Shown: positions 8,254-18,076, numbered from the stretch's first letter. The stretch: DNA of 64,000 bases from JBHHUI01 sp965248775 (GCA_965248775.1 OZ252150.1:3224001-3288000); one strand, 5' to 3'. The notes: generated by a model from the sequence alone, not told the origin. Numbers and translations are program-made.

Positions 8254-9088
8254 GATGGTTTCTCCAATCTTTCTCCATCCGGGCTGTAATATTCACCGCG
8301 GTCGAGTTGCTCCATCAACCCTGCCCAAATACCACTAGAGAAGGTCTCGCCGGCCATGTCCCGCTTCCACAGCGAGAACTCCGTATTCGTAGCATCCGTG
8401 TGGTCGACATGGATATGCGGGATAAAGCCCAATCGCCATCCTGCAGCCATAAGACGTTTGCACATCAACACATCATCGTGTCCGTAAATCGTCGGCTGGA
8501 ACATCTTGCCGATCTGGGAAAGGGCCTCCTTGCGGTACAGCGCACACATGCCGGAGAGGCCCGGCGTATATTCGATCGGTACCCACCATTCGTCTACTAC
8601 CTTGCGCGCGGTACATAATCAAGCGTCGTCTTGGCAAAAGGCGTCTGGCCGGCTGGCAATACGTGCTCTCCCGGTGCTTCGGTAAGCAAGCGCCATTTCA
8701 GGCTTACGCCGCCAAGATCGGGGATGCGTTCCAGTGCCAACTCGAGCGTTTCCAGCCAACCGCTCTCATGCACAACAACATCGTCATCGAGCTTCAATAC
8801 GTTCTGGCCGCGACCTCCTACTGAATGACCCACATTGAAAGCTCGCGCCGTATCGACATTGGTTGTGTTGCGTATATATTTAGAAGTGGGATGTGGCACC
8901 ACATTGCGGAATGCTTCCACCGCTCCGGTAACATCATCCGTGCTGCAGTTGTCGACGATAACAATTTTGTGCCGGTCCCAGTCCACCGTGACAAGCAGCA
9001 TGCCCAGAGTCCCTTCGAGCAGCGGGAGCCTCTGGTTCTGCGGCGTGCAGTAGGTAGTCAGGACAATAAGCGCCAAGTTGTCACCCAT
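8250..9088 (-). pseudogene. family 2 glycosyltransferase, frameshifted
   Basis: Two frames together make one GT-A enzyme. 8597-9088 has VDNCSTDD and the metal motif KLDDDVVV. The rest (KVVDEWWVPIEYTPGLSG, then MCALYRKEAL, IYGHDDVLMCKRL) follows in another frame, with the switch near CCGCGCGCAAGG at ~8602. One indel in a GC repeat explains it: either decay or a sequencing error. The GT would transfer an activated sugar, in a phage context often onto DNA or surface glycan. The start overlaps the upstream small membrane protein gene. Confidence 0.7.
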
Positions 9089-9270
9089 TTCATCAGATCA
9101 CGACCGATCAGCACTAACAACGCTATGAGCACTGGAACAATGCCAAGGCATGTCACCCCAACCAGAACGATTGTTTTGTGAACAGCATTAAGACTCCGGC
9201 CTCCACTGGTGCGCAGAAACGTTACCGCCAAGACGAATCCATATAAGAAATGAGCTATCCAAAGCATCAT
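9058..9270 (-). CDS. small two-helix membrane protein
   Basis: 70 residues with hydrophobic segments near 3-20 and 33-53 (VGVTCLGIVPVLIALLVLI). The start is coupled to the preceding micro-ORF by ATGA, and its 3' end overlaps the start of the glycosyltransferase by 31 nt. Function unknown. Confidence 0.55.
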   Translation of the reverse strand: MMLWIAHFLYGFVLAVTFLRTSGGRSLNAVHKTIVLVGVTCLGIVPVLIALLVLIGRDLMKWVTTWRLLS

Positions 9271-9377
9271 TTGCTCCGTAGCAATTTGCGGAACAGAGCA
9301 CTAATGTCCACAATGTATTCCTTGCTCTTCCGCATAGAAGTGACAAACACCGACAGCACCCAGGACTTACGCTTCAT
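9267..9377 (-). CDS. 36-residue basic micro-ORF
   Basis: ATG 9377 overlaps the stop of the GT upstream (TGATG) and its TGA overlaps the next ATG (ATGA), so it is coupled on both sides. The peptide begins MKRKSWVLSVFVTSMRKSKE and ends KLLRSK. No family is recognised. The double overlap is the main evidence that it is translated. Confidence 0.5.
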   Translation of the reverse strand: MKRKSWVLSVFVTSMRKSKEYIVDISALFRKLLRSK

Positions 9378-10222
9378 CAAAAGCCTCCATCGTAGTAAAC
9401 CGGGCGAACGCCTGTCTCGTACGCGGCGCGAAGCCCGAAGTATTCTTCTATCTTTATGTTGGCGACATCAACCTTCCATTGCTGATAAGGCATCACGCCG
9501 GGATCGAGATGGCGGATGCTCAGGTGTGGTAGAAAAGCACTCTTGAATCCTGCCACATTCGCGCGCACTGCCAGCAGACTGTCGTCAAAGCCATACAATC
9601 CCGGCTGGACGAGATAACCGATCGCCTCCAAGAGCTGCGGCGAGATGACCTGCGCAGTCCCCATCACGTGTGCGGCTTCTTCAACCACCAGCCAGCGATC
9701 CAGTCCTGTAGGCTGCGGCAACATGCGCAACTGTGTGGCAGGAATGTTCATGTCCGGGTTCTCGACCCAAGGGATGACGTCATGACCAGGTACATCCTGC
9801 AGGTCCGTACGCTTCAAGCCGACCACACCGATAGACGGATCTCGCTCGAAGACTTCCAACGCCTCCTCGAGCCAACCGTCCCCGCTGATCCCTTCTGCAA
9901 ATGTCCAATCGTTATCGAGTTTGCAGACCGCCTGCCCGCCCCGGCCCAGTACTCCCGGGACTGGGTTTTGGTGTAGACGCTTCCAGATCGAATTGATGCC
10001 TGCAGCCGTGCCGACGTTTATGATGCTGGCTCTAACGTAATGTCGATCTCCGTTAATGCGCTTCAGAAGATCGCGTGTACCCGGGTCCGTGCTGGCGTTG
10101 TCAAAGACGCCCAGAACATATCGGGAGAAATCTACAGTTTTTAGGAAAGTTTCGTAGGTGATACGGGAGTATTCCGTATGCGCGGGGTCCAGATTGTGGA
10201 AACACATCGCCAGGATAGCCAT
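9377..10222 (-). CDS. family 2 glycosyltransferase
   Basis: 281 residues. GT-A fold: FDNASTDPGTRDLL in the nucleotide-binding half, the metal motif VCKLDNDWTF, and an acceptor-side HVMGTAQVISP / YGFDDSLLAVRA. Cytoplasmic. The acceptor is unknown. It is one of two GTs in this leftward phage-like operon; with the DUF4406-DUF1599 protein they may act on modified DNA bases, but this is inference. Coupled to the upstream gene by TGATG. Confidence 0.75.
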   Translation of the reverse strand: MAILAMCFHNLDPAHTEYSRITYETFLKTVDFSRYVLGVFDNASTDPGTRDLLKRINGDRHYVRASIINVGTAAGINSIWKRLHQNPVPGVLGRGGQAVCKLDNDWTFAEGISGDGWLEEALEVFERDPSIGVVGLKRTDLQDVPGHDVIPWVENPDMNIPATQLRMLPQPTGLDRWLVVEEAAHVMGTAQVISPQLLEAIGYLVQPGLYGFDDSLLAVRANVAGFKSAFLPHLSIRHLDPGVMPYQQWKVDVANIKIEEYFGLRAAYETGVRPVYYDGGF

Positions 10223-10422
10223 CAGTGCACATCCTCTTGCGGTGCCTGTGCCATCATCGCGAGAGACCGTATGTGGATCATCTCTAGATAACGAATCACA
10301 AGCGCATCCAGAAGTGGACGATTCTCCGGATCCTCGTAGAGTGGGTCCTGGAGTAGCTTTTTGTGGAAGCGAATTACTCGGTCCGCAATAATCTCGTCAA
10401 ATTCAGCTGTATCTTCGCTCAT
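10222..10422 (-). CDS. hypothetical 66-residue acidic helical protein
   Basis: MSEDTAEFDEIIADRVIRF... is acidic and helical, no family recognised. It starts directly after the upstream stop (10423) and its TGA overlaps the GT start, placing it firmly in the leftward operon. Confidence 0.6.
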   Translation of the reverse strand: MSEDTAEFDEIIADRVIRFHKKLLQDPLYEDPENRPLLDALVIRYLEMIHIRSLAMMAQAPQEDVH

Positions 10423-10728
10423 TCAATTCAAACAAATGCTTTCTATAGATACTTTGTGTAGTGGTAAGTCCATGACTGTAATCTTTCTGGAGAAAACCAC
10501 CGCTATCTCGTTGTCTCTCTCTAGGAATTGCTCACAAATCCCCAACGTCTTGCCACCCCAAACAAAGGGCTCGCCTTGTACCAGATCCTCAGCCTGCGGA
10601 TCGGTTTTCTCTGTGACAATGACGTAGAACCAGCGCATTTGTGACATATTAGTCACATTGTAGGGTAAGACTAGATATTCCGTCAAGCCAATGGGGAGGA
10701 TCGCGAGGGGTTGGACATCAACTTCCAA
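10423..10728 (-). CDS. hypothetical protein, first gene of leftward block
   Basis: About 101 residues; beta-rich pattern (YLVLPYNVTNMSQMRWFYVI). The start is uncertain: TTG 10728 is the first candidate, and the frame is open only a few codons further up. Another frame just upstream starts with an ATG (MYDLNRFEKIWKL), so an indel near the start is possible. No family recognised. Confidence 0.5.
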   Translation of the reverse strand: MEVDVQPLAILPIGLTEYLVLPYNVTNMSQMRWFYVIVTEKTDPQAEDLVQGEPFVWGGKTLGICEQFLERDNEIAVVFSRKITVMDLPLHKVSIESICLN

Positions 10729-10825
10729 ATTTTCTCGAATCTGTTCAAATCATACATATCAATATTCGGAAGCTTGTGGCGTTATGCACATATGATATGA
10801 AGATCCTTGGTATATCATTTACACG

Positions 10826-10861
10826 AAAGGGCCGACTGCTGCAGCAGTCGGCCCTTTTTTT
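10826..10861 (+). terminator. strong intrinsic terminator
   Basis: Perfect palindrome GGGCCGACTGCTGCAGCAGTC... (13-bp arms) followed by T8. It ends any rightward transcript here; few A residues precede it, so it is mainly a + strand terminator. It separates the leftward block from the micro-ORF at 10922. Confidence 0.8.
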
Positions 10862-10871
10862 ATCTCCCGCC

Positions 10872-10898
10872 AAAACCCTCACTTACGAGGGTTTTTTT
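10872..10898. terminator. bidirectional terminator hairpin
   Basis: AAAACCCTC and GAGGGTTTT arms around a 6-nt loop with a T run after and an A run before; it can act in both directions. Confidence 0.65.
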
Positions 10899-10921
10899 GT
10901 TCAACAGAAAGGAGGCGCCCA

Positions 10922-11002
10922 ATGATGGAAGAGGCCATTATGCTGATTCTCTTTGGAATCGTGCTTGGCCAGTGGCTAACACTGACGACACTGAGGCGGT
11001 AA
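10922..11002 (+). CDS. 26-residue membrane micro-protein
   Basis: MMEEAIMLILFGIVLGQWLT then LTTLRR: a single hydrophobic helix with a charged tail. AAAGGAGG lies 7 nt before ATG 10922, one of the best ribosome binding sites in the window, and hairpins flank it on both sides. Function unknown; a phage micro-protein (lysis, exclusion) is only a guess. Confidence 0.6.
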   Translation: MMEEAIMLILFGIVLGQWLTLTTLRR

Positions 11003-11008
11003 GGAAAA

Positions 11009-11077
11009 GACCTGCTGCAAAGCAGGTCTATCATTCAAGTCAAGGGACGGTTTTATAATGGCCTTCAGTCCCTTGAT
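11009..11077 (+). terminator. two hairpins after the micro-ORF
   Basis: First hairpin AGACCTGCT/AGCAGGTCT at 11009-11030. Second TCAAGGGAC/GTCCCTTGA at 11040-11076 followed by TTTT. The second resembles an intrinsic terminator; the first has no T run. Confidence 0.5.
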
Positions 11078-11114
11078 TTTCGTATTCTACCTGATTTCTT
11101 GACAAGTGCCGAGC

Positions 11115-11187
11115 GCGAAGAATTAGTTGGAGCTAAAGCCTTTCCCCGGAAAGCCTTGCCGGGCTTCTGCGGCAACTAATATTTCGC
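11115..11187. ncRNA. structured element upstream of defence gene
   Basis: GCGAA-GAA-TTAGTTG (11115-11129) pairs with CAACTAA-TAT-TTCGC (11173-11187), enclosing an inner CCCGG/CCGGG hairpin. There is no ORF in 11078-11492. It could be a small RNA, a leader of the defence gene or a miniature mobile element; no family is recognised. Confidence 0.35.
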
Positions 11188-11492
11188 TGCTTACTTCCGG
11201 GGGCAGGTGGACTATAAGCATCTGCAGTCGTCGTCGGTAGAAGGCGCGTATAAAGCGCAGCAACAGTCGTTCTGTCCTGGATAGTCAACTCTCGTCAAGC
11301 AATAGCCTCGTTATCATATTAGCGATCGTACAGCTTCCACTGTATATCATTGCGAGAACTCTGACAATGAATCTCGCTCGTTCTTGCTACATTTTATGAA
11401 AACTGCCAGCAAAAGCCGAATTACTTTGACGTGCAGCGGGCAGCTGGTTATACTCACATATAAGTGCAAAGTCCATTGGCAACTTCTGTAGT

Positions 11493-13787
11493 ATGAGCAC
11501 CATAAATCCTTTTAGCCTGCAGACTCAACAACTGACCAATATTAGCGCCGATGTAGCTGTCGAATTCTTTCGGCGACTATTATGGGCTGAGGCATCTAGG
11601 GTCGGAATCGGACGTAATCTTATTGACGTCCCCGATTGTATTAATGTGGGTGACGGTGGCATCGATGCCTATATAGAGGATGCAGAACCGGAAGACGACG
11701 ATGTCATTCCTCAAGGCACAACAGGATTTCAAATAAAGTCTTCGGATCTCCAACCGATGCAGTGTAAGAGAGAGTTGCACAAGCGTGGAGATCTCGAGGA
11801 GCCGTTAAAGCCGGAAGTAGAAAGAATTCTTGACCTCGGCGGCAATTATATACTTGTGCTTTTTGCAAGTCTTCCTCCGAATGTGCGTCGTGCACGTGAG
11901 GATGCAATTCGGGAGGAGTTGACCAATTATGGCTATGAGGATCCGAAAATACGGGTCTATGCGGCCGAACAATTGATAGGATTTGCAGAGCGTTACGTTA
12001 GTTTGGTTACTTGGTTCAAGAATGATCTACTTCAGTGTCTTCCTTATTCTGCATGGGCAGAGCGGAGTGACATCAGTACTCCCACCAGATTCGTGCCTGA
12101 TACTAACCGGGCTAAGTGGATCGAACAAACGCGAGAAGAATTAAGAAATCTCAATGGACAATGTCCGGTATTAAGAGTAATTGGGCTTTCTGGTATCGGT
12201 AAAACCAGACTAGTCTTCGAAACTTTAGGGGACAATGATTTACGGGAACGAGTGATATATGTAAATGCAAATCAATTTCGAAACTCGTTCTTATTAAACA
12301 CTCTACAAATCGATGATTCTTTATCAGCGATAATCGATATAGATGAATGTGACATTAATAATCATGATGAATTTGTAAGGGCATTTTCTACAAGAAGTTC
12401 CAGGTTGGCATTAATCACGATTTCCTACGAGCTCAACAACGCTCCACCTCCCACTAAACTTTTCCGGCTTGAAAACTTAGGCAAGAGCGAAATTGAGTCC
12501 ATATTAGATTCGGAAAACTCCGGTTTACCGAATAATGTTATTGCTCGAATTAGCGAGTTTTCTAGTGGTTACCCCAAAATAGCTGTATTACTCCAAGAGA
12601 CATACTTATTAGATACAAGACATGAAATTGATTTTGCCAACATTAGCGACGAGGTGTTGTTTAACCGCCTGGTCGGCGGAACATTGGATCCCAATTCAGA
12701 AGAATTTAGAACAAAAAAAGTTCTAACCGGTTTGTCTTTGTTCTCCAAAGTGGGTTACGTAGGGGAACTTTCCAAAGAGGCGGAATGGGTAGCCCAAGTC
12801 GCTAATGTTGAGTACGCTGAGTTTAGTCGAGTTGTTGAACGTGAGCGACAGAGAGGTATTGTTCAGGGGCAGTATTATCTGTATGTTGCACCTTATTTAT
12901 TGAGAATTCATCTCTTGAGGGAGTGGTGGGAAAGCCAAGGATTAACAGGAGAAGAATTTAATAGTTTTTTTTTAAGCATTCCTGAGAAATTTAGATCAGA
13001 TCTTTTTCGAAGATTTGTTGATCAAATCCCTTACATCTCAGCCACTTCGCGTGGGTTAGATTTTTCGAAAAACATTCTCGGATCAGAGGGGGTTTTTGAA
13101 GACGGCAAATTACTAAGAACTCAGATTGGAGCTGAGTTTCTACAACGGCTCGCAGAAGCCAATCCAGAATCAGCTCTAAAGTTACTTCTGCGAACATTAG
13201 GCAGTTGGAGCGAGGAGCAATTACTCCAGTTCAGAACAGGCCGCAGAGAGATCGTATGGGCACTCGAATATATCGCTATTTGGAGAGACCTATTCGGTAA
13301 TGCTGCGCGATTATTACTAGCGCTTGGCGAAGCTGAAACCGAGACTTGGTCAAATAATGCAAGTGGAGTATTTGCTGGCCTATTCTCTTTAGGTCGTGGC
13401 GAACTTGCGCCGACTGAAGCATCTCCATCAGAACGATATCCAATTCTGGTCGAGGCAGTAGAGTCAGAAACCAAGGAACGACGTGTTTTGGGACTTCGTG
13501 CTTGCGATAACGCCTTAGAGGCGCAATTCTTTTCCCGAATGCCCGTATCTGAAACGATACCACAGACGAAAGCTCCAAGTAGATGGGCTCCTATAACATA
13601 TGGCGAATTATTTGATGCATATCGGGAAGTATGGCAATTACTCAGATTACAACTCGATACGGTACCTGAAGAAGAGCGGGATCAAGCCGTTGAAATTCTG
13701 TTGAGGCGCATGCGAGGATTGATACAAATTCAAAATCTAACCGACATGGTAAACGAAACTATTCAGGACTTTGTTTCAAGACCTTAT
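11493..13787 (+). pseudogene. PD-(D/E)XK nuclease-STAND NTPase (Avs-like), 5' segment
   Basis: The first 765 codons of a gene that continues at 15268 and 16930 (about 1,256 residues in all). The N-terminal nuclease is Cap4/Mrr-like: GDGGID at 53-58 and FQIK at 79-82 give the D...(Q)xK core. The NTPase has Walker A GLSGIGKT at 231-238 and Walker B IIDIDECD at about 280-287. A long helical C-terminal region follows, as in antiviral STAND sensors. In that family the sensor binds a phage protein and activates nuclease cutting of DNA. Here an IS701-like element interrupts codon 765, with an ACCTTAT duplication. Confidence 0.75.
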
Positions 13788-15260
13788 CTCGAGTGTTGTG
13801 ATTTGAGTGATCTTAGGGCATATTCGGCAGATGCAACTTCCCATCGTAAAACCGGCTCCCATCGTATCAGAGCACAGCGCCAGCTTTCGCGGGGTGTTTG
13901 AAAACCGCTGTCAGTTCCGGCATTTCGAGAATTATCTAACCGGACTGATTGTGTTGAAGAACAAGTCGATGGCGAACATGACGCGCTGCCTGTTGGATAG
14001 CGCTGACAAGACCAACCTGTCGCGCTTCTTGTCGGAAGCGAACTGGGATGCCGCGGAACTGAACCAGGAACGCATTGCATACTTATTCCAGCAAACCAAG
14101 CGCCAGGGCGCCCGCAAATCGATGCTGGCCATCGATGATACTTTGTGCGAGCACGTCGGCAGTCTGTTCGAATACATTGACCAACATTACAACCACGGCA
14201 ACCACATGTATCCGCTAGCGCACAATCTGGTCACCGGCCACTACATCAGCGGCGCGGTTCGCTTTCCGGCCGACTGGCGACTGTACCGGCGCTACGAAGA
14301 AGTCACCGACTGGGAAGCGTTCGTCAAGAAACTGTTGCCCGACGCTACGATCCCGAAAACCAAGAAGGAGCGTAATCGCTTCAAACGTCAAGTCGCACCC
14401 ACCTTGCTGGCCGACCCAGAGTTCCGGGCTCTGGACGAATCTTTTCAGACCAAGATTTCGCTGGCGGCTGAACTGGTCAAGGCGGCGCTGGCGCACGATT
14501 TGCCCTTTGAAACGGTGCTGTTCGACGCCTGGTACCTGGCACCCGAATTGCTCGAAGTTCTCAGTGCGCATGGCAAGCACTGGATCAGCCTGCTGAAAAA
14601 CAACCGCAACCTTATCACCAACAGCTTTGTGCTCCAGGATGCTTCCGGCGAACGCATGCGCTTTGATGGTCCGCACATCAAGGTGCAGGACCTAGTGCCG
14701 CTTATCCCACCTTCCGCTTTCAAACCGATGCAAGTGGGCGAGCAGACCTACTACTGCTTCAGCAAGAATGTACGCATCCCGACTTTGGGGAAGGTACGGC
14801 TGGTCATCAGCTTTGCCAAGCCTGATTTAACCGGCACCTATGCCGTGCTGGTCAGCAGCCATCTCAGTTGGGATGCCAAGAAGATCATCGCTACCTATCT
14901 GCTCCGTTGGCCGATTGAGACCTTTTATCAAGACGCCAAACAGAACCTGGGGCTCCACGAATATCGCATGCGCTCGGCCGCCGCCATTCATAAGCACTGG
15001 TCACTGGTCTTCGTGGCCTATTCGTTCCTGCACCTGCACTGTTTGCCCACATCGCGTCGTGACAAGGTCTGCGCGCCCATCCAATCCATCGGGCAGGTTA
15101 TTCGCCAACAAAGCCAGCAGCTAATCGAAGCATTGATCTTGCAGGCTCACGGCTCTCTGTCTGACGGTACTGACGAGCAACAAGTCTTCTCGTACTTATT
15201 CGCCAAGCAGGCTTACTCTTTGGCTGCTTGAGCCTTTTCACTCAAATCACAACACTCGAG
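13788..15260 (+). mobile_element. IS701/IS4-like element, copy 1
   Basis: 1,473 bp bounded by CTCGAGTGTTGTGATTTGAG and its inverse, flanked by the 7-bp duplication ACCTTAT (13781-13787, 15261-15267). Same length as copies 2 and 3. It interrupts the Avs-like gene; removing it and one duplication restores the frame exactly. Confidence 0.9.
13807..15231 (+). CDS. IS701/IS4-like DDE transposase
   Basis: 474 residues from GTG 13807, though translation may begin at a later Met (MANMTRCL). DDE core: MLAIDDTLCEHVG (first Asp), VLFDAWYLAPELL (second Asp) and RWPIETFYQDAKQNLGLHEY (Glu). All three copies in the window are intact and nearly identical, so the element was recently active. Confidence 0.85.
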   Translation: MILGHIRQMQLPIVKPAPIVSEHSASFRGVFENRCQFRHFENYLTGLIVLKNKSMANMTRCLLDSADKTNLSRFLSEANWDAAELNQERIAYLFQQTKRQGARKSMLAIDDTLCEHVGSLFEYIDQHYNHGNHMYPLAHNLVTGHYISGAVRFPADWRLYRRYEEVTDWEAFVKKLLPDATIPKTKKERNRFKRQVAPTLLADPEFRALDESFQTKISLAAELVKAALAHDLPFETVLFDAWYLAPELLEVLSAHGKHWISLLKNNRNLITNSFVLQDASGERMRFDGPHIKVQDLVPLIPPSAFKPMQVGEQTYYCFSKNVRIPTLGKVRLVISFAKPDLTGTYAVLVSSHLSWDAKKIIATYLLRWPIETFYQDAKQNLGLHEYRMRSAAAIHKHWSLVFVAYSFLHLHCLPTSRRDKVCAPIQSIGQVIRQQSQQLIEALILQAHGSLSDGTDEQQVFSYLFAKQAYSLAA

Positions 15261-15267
15261 ACCTTAT

Positions 15268-16110
15268 ATAGAAAATGAAAAAATCCTGGCGCAAATCATA
15301 CAGATTATTCATTACGAAGGAAAACAACTGCCGGATGAGACTCGCAAGCGTCTGGCTTCACTTCGAGACAAACTAACTGGTGACGATTTCACCGCACTCA
15401 TGAATCGATATGTGCGGATGAATCTTCTGGAGGATCATTTTGATGAAGAAGGAAACCGAGTCGATCAGGTACAACCTTGGATTGAAAAGCTTTCCTATCA
15501 AGCCGTCACGGACCCAAATCTATTGGAACGCGAGTTGGATTGGTTAGTGACGACTAAGGCGGGTAATGGATTCCGATTCGGATATGCATTAGGCATCCAA
15601 GATAAGCAGAATTCACTCTTAAACACATTGCTTTCTGCCCAGAGGAAGACTGGCGAAGAAGGGAGCGACTTTTTCCTGGGTGGTTATCTCAGATCCATTT
15701 TTGAGCTAGACTCACCTCAGTGGGAGTTGGCATTCGACAGACTTGCAGAAGATGAGCAACTTCGATACCTAGTTCCAGACTTGACATGGCGTTCAGGGAT
15801 GTCGGATCGTGCAGCTCTACGAATCCTTCGTCTCGCTGAAATGGGTCAATTCAATATCATTTCCTTTCAAGTCTTCGCGCTCGGAAGTTCGATTCGAGAT
15901 ATATCTGAGGACATTTTTCATAATTGGATTACATTTTTGTTAGAGAGCACCGATTCTCGTGCGGTTTTTATTGCGCTTGACCTATATCATTTTTACTACT
16001 TGTCTACACAGAAGATGAGCGAGTTACCTGAAGAACTCACGATTCAATTGTTATTACACCCCGTTTTGTTTCAAGAAAAAAAACCGAGAACTGGCAATCA
16101 TATGGATGAT
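15268..16110 (+). pseudogene. Avs-like STAND NTPase, middle segment
   Basis: 281 codons in frame with the 5' segment once the IS and one 7-bp duplication are removed (starts IENEKILAQIIQIIHYEG). Entirely helical sensor-type sequence without a recognised catalytic motif. It is cut at ...GNHMDD by the IS1 element. Confidence 0.75.
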
Positions 16111-16929
16111 GGTAGTGGTTACATGGTAACTGATGGGGACCACGCTGTATTGTAGTAATGGAGATACAACTTGAGTACAGCTTCATGGTAAACGTCGGAC
16201 TTGGAGAAAGAAAGAGTTTTGCGCACGAAGCGAGCCAGTCTCTGGCGCAAGGTGTTGTTCCAGCGTTCCACGTGAGATGTCTGGCCGCTTTCTTTGCCGA
16301 CACTTTGGTGAGTGTCGTTTGGTAAAACCTTCTGGTAAGCGTGCCAGAAGTCGCTGAAGGAGCAACACGCTTTGTAGGATGCTGGGATGGATTTCCATAA
16401 CGCGCGACAACTTTTTTCACTGCGGTCGCCAATAAAATAGGCCACCACTTGGCGCGTGCGCCGACACAGCGCGACCCATATCCAACGTTTATCGTTTTTT
16501 GTGCGTACAAATGACCATAATTCATCCAATTCCAGCACATCATCCGTTTTTACGGTTTCTAAAGTGTCAGCCAGGTTCGGCATAGCGCCGGCCTTCTCCA
16601 GAATCCAGCGTGCTAATGTCTGCCGCGCGATGCCAAAGATGCGCTCAATGCCGCGCATACTGGCTCGCTCTCGATAGGTGCGTAGGACAAATTCTCTGAT
16701 GAACTCAGGATAAGAACGGCTTTGCGGTTCCAACATTCCATAAGCGGCGCAATCGAGACAATGAAACTTCTGACCGCCTTTATAGTCTGTACCATTCTTG
16801 ACAATGTTGAGGCTCCTGCACTTTGAACACTCATGCGTGATGACACTCTGGATCATTTTGGCGCTCCTCTGTTTGGCAGGCCAACAACTTACTTTTTCCA
16901 GACTCATCAGTCAACATGTAACCACTACC
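16111..16929 (-). mobile_element. IS1 family element, copy 1
   Basis: 819 bp with terminal inverted repeats GGTAGTGGTTACATG / CATGTAACCACTACC. No target duplication is visible (left TGGATGAT, right GGAAAGAAT), unlike copy 2, and the host frame shifts across it. A small deletion or recombination therefore followed the insertion. Confidence 0.85.
16119..16856 (-). CDS. IS1 transposase
   Basis: 245 residues. N-terminal zinc ribbon CSKCRSLNIVKNGTDY...FHCLDC, HTH (IARQTLARWILEKAG) and a DDE-type core beginning LELDELWSFV. Start at MIQSVITHE (ATG 16856). Single ORF, no frameshift needed. Confidence 0.8.
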   Translation of the reverse strand: MIQSVITHECSKCRSLNIVKNGTDYKGGQKFHCLDCAAYGMLEPQSRSYPEFIREFVLRTYRERASMRGIERIFGIARQTLARWILEKAGAMPNLADTLETVKTDDVLELDELWSFVRTKNDKRWIWVALCRRTRQVVAYFIGDRSEKSCRALWKSIPASYKACCSFSDFWHAYQKVLPNDTHQSVGKESGQTSHVERWNNTLRQRLARFVRKTLSFSKSDVYHEAVLKLYLHYYNTAWSPSVTM

Positions 16930-17561
16930 GGAAAGAATATGTTCAACTATATCCCCAGAGAGGGTTAGAACTAGCGCGCAAATTAATCGAACACTTTGGT
17001 GATGATGGCACTGTATTTGATAGCACTCGTTCAGCCTCCCGGATTGTTCTCGGAATGATTACACAAAGATATCCGATTGAAGTTTGGGAACTCGTCACCA
17101 AATACATTGGTCCGCCGATAGATACTAGAGCGTTTCATCTTAAGGAATGGCTCAGAGGGGGGGACTTTTTTGGAGAGAAACCAAGTGGTATTTTGTCAAT
17201 AATTCCACTGACCTCTCTTTGGAATTGGGTCGACCAAGACGTGGAAAATAGAGCTGGGCACATTGCGAATTTCGTGCCAAAGGATTTCGTTCCATCGAGT
17301 TGGGAATCGTCGCTTACCAGAATGGTTCTTGTGCGATACGGACACCGAGACGATGTCCGTTCGAACCTAAATGCTAATTATTTCACTGAAGGATGGACTG
17401 GTGAAGCAAGTAAACATTATCATAACAAGCTGCAACAGATCCTTGAACTACAGAGAGTCGAATCGAATAAAAACGTTTTGCTGTGGATAGATGAATGCAT
17501 CGACGCACTAGAACGATCGATTGAGCGCGAAATGAAACGAGAAGAAAGAGAAGGATATTAG
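16930..17561 (+). pseudogene. Avs-like STAND NTPase, 3' segment
   Basis: About 210 codons (EYVQLYPQRGLELARKLIEH ... MKREEREGY stop), the true C-terminus of the defence protein. Helical, with a basic-acidic tail. No partner gene follows, consistent with a single-gene defence system. Confidence 0.7.
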
Positions 17562-17694
17562 AATGTTAGTTGAGGGATTTTTCTCTATAAATTATCCTTT
17601 ATAGGCTATCACGGCTTCACAAAAGAGATTTCCCCGGAGACCATCGTTATTCAATTGGGTCTAATTAGAGGTGTAAAGAACGAGAAGTGAACCC

Positions 17695-17860
17695 GGGGGT
17701 GTTTATATATCCCCTGCCACTGCGTACTCTCTCCCCCCCCGCCACTCCCTCCCCCTGCTCCCCGGTACCCACCCGGTACTCCCCCCATGAGTCCAGTTGC
17801 ACTGGACGTCCCGTCAACACAGACGGGACCAAGAGTCGTCCCGACACCAGTACGACCTAT
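17695..17860 (-). other. G-rich (minus strand) tract with hairpins
   Basis: The minus strand carries many G runs (from GGGGGGAGTACCGGGTGGG to GGCGGGGGGGGAGAG), able to form G-quadruplexes. Beside it on the plus strand are two strong hairpins: GTCCAGT-TGC-ACTGGAC and GTCCCGTC/GACGGGAC. 17562-18076 has no convincing gene; a glycine-rich minus-strand ORF (17651-17908) is probably composition-driven. It marks the switch from defence gene to replication genes and could be an origin or packaging region. Confidence 0.4.
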
Positions 17861-18076
17861 CCAGTCGAACAGGTAGTTCCCCGCACCGCCGCACGGCGAG
17901 ATTAGCATGCGGGCTGCCTCCCCATCAAGCCTTCTACATCATGTTGGTTGGCAGGCTGCAGGGCAGAATGGGATAGCAACAACGTGCCCACATCCGCTGG
18001 CTTGACAGGTCCCCTCCTCTGCATGCAGTGCCGCAAGTGCGCAGTGCAGGACACAAGACAATCAAGGAGATACGAC

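Noticed and set aside
17651..17908. Glycine-rich leftward 85-residue protein
   Set aside because: The sequence follows from the G-rich tract; a ribosome-binding-like GGAG exists upstream, but neighbours all run rightward and no family fits.
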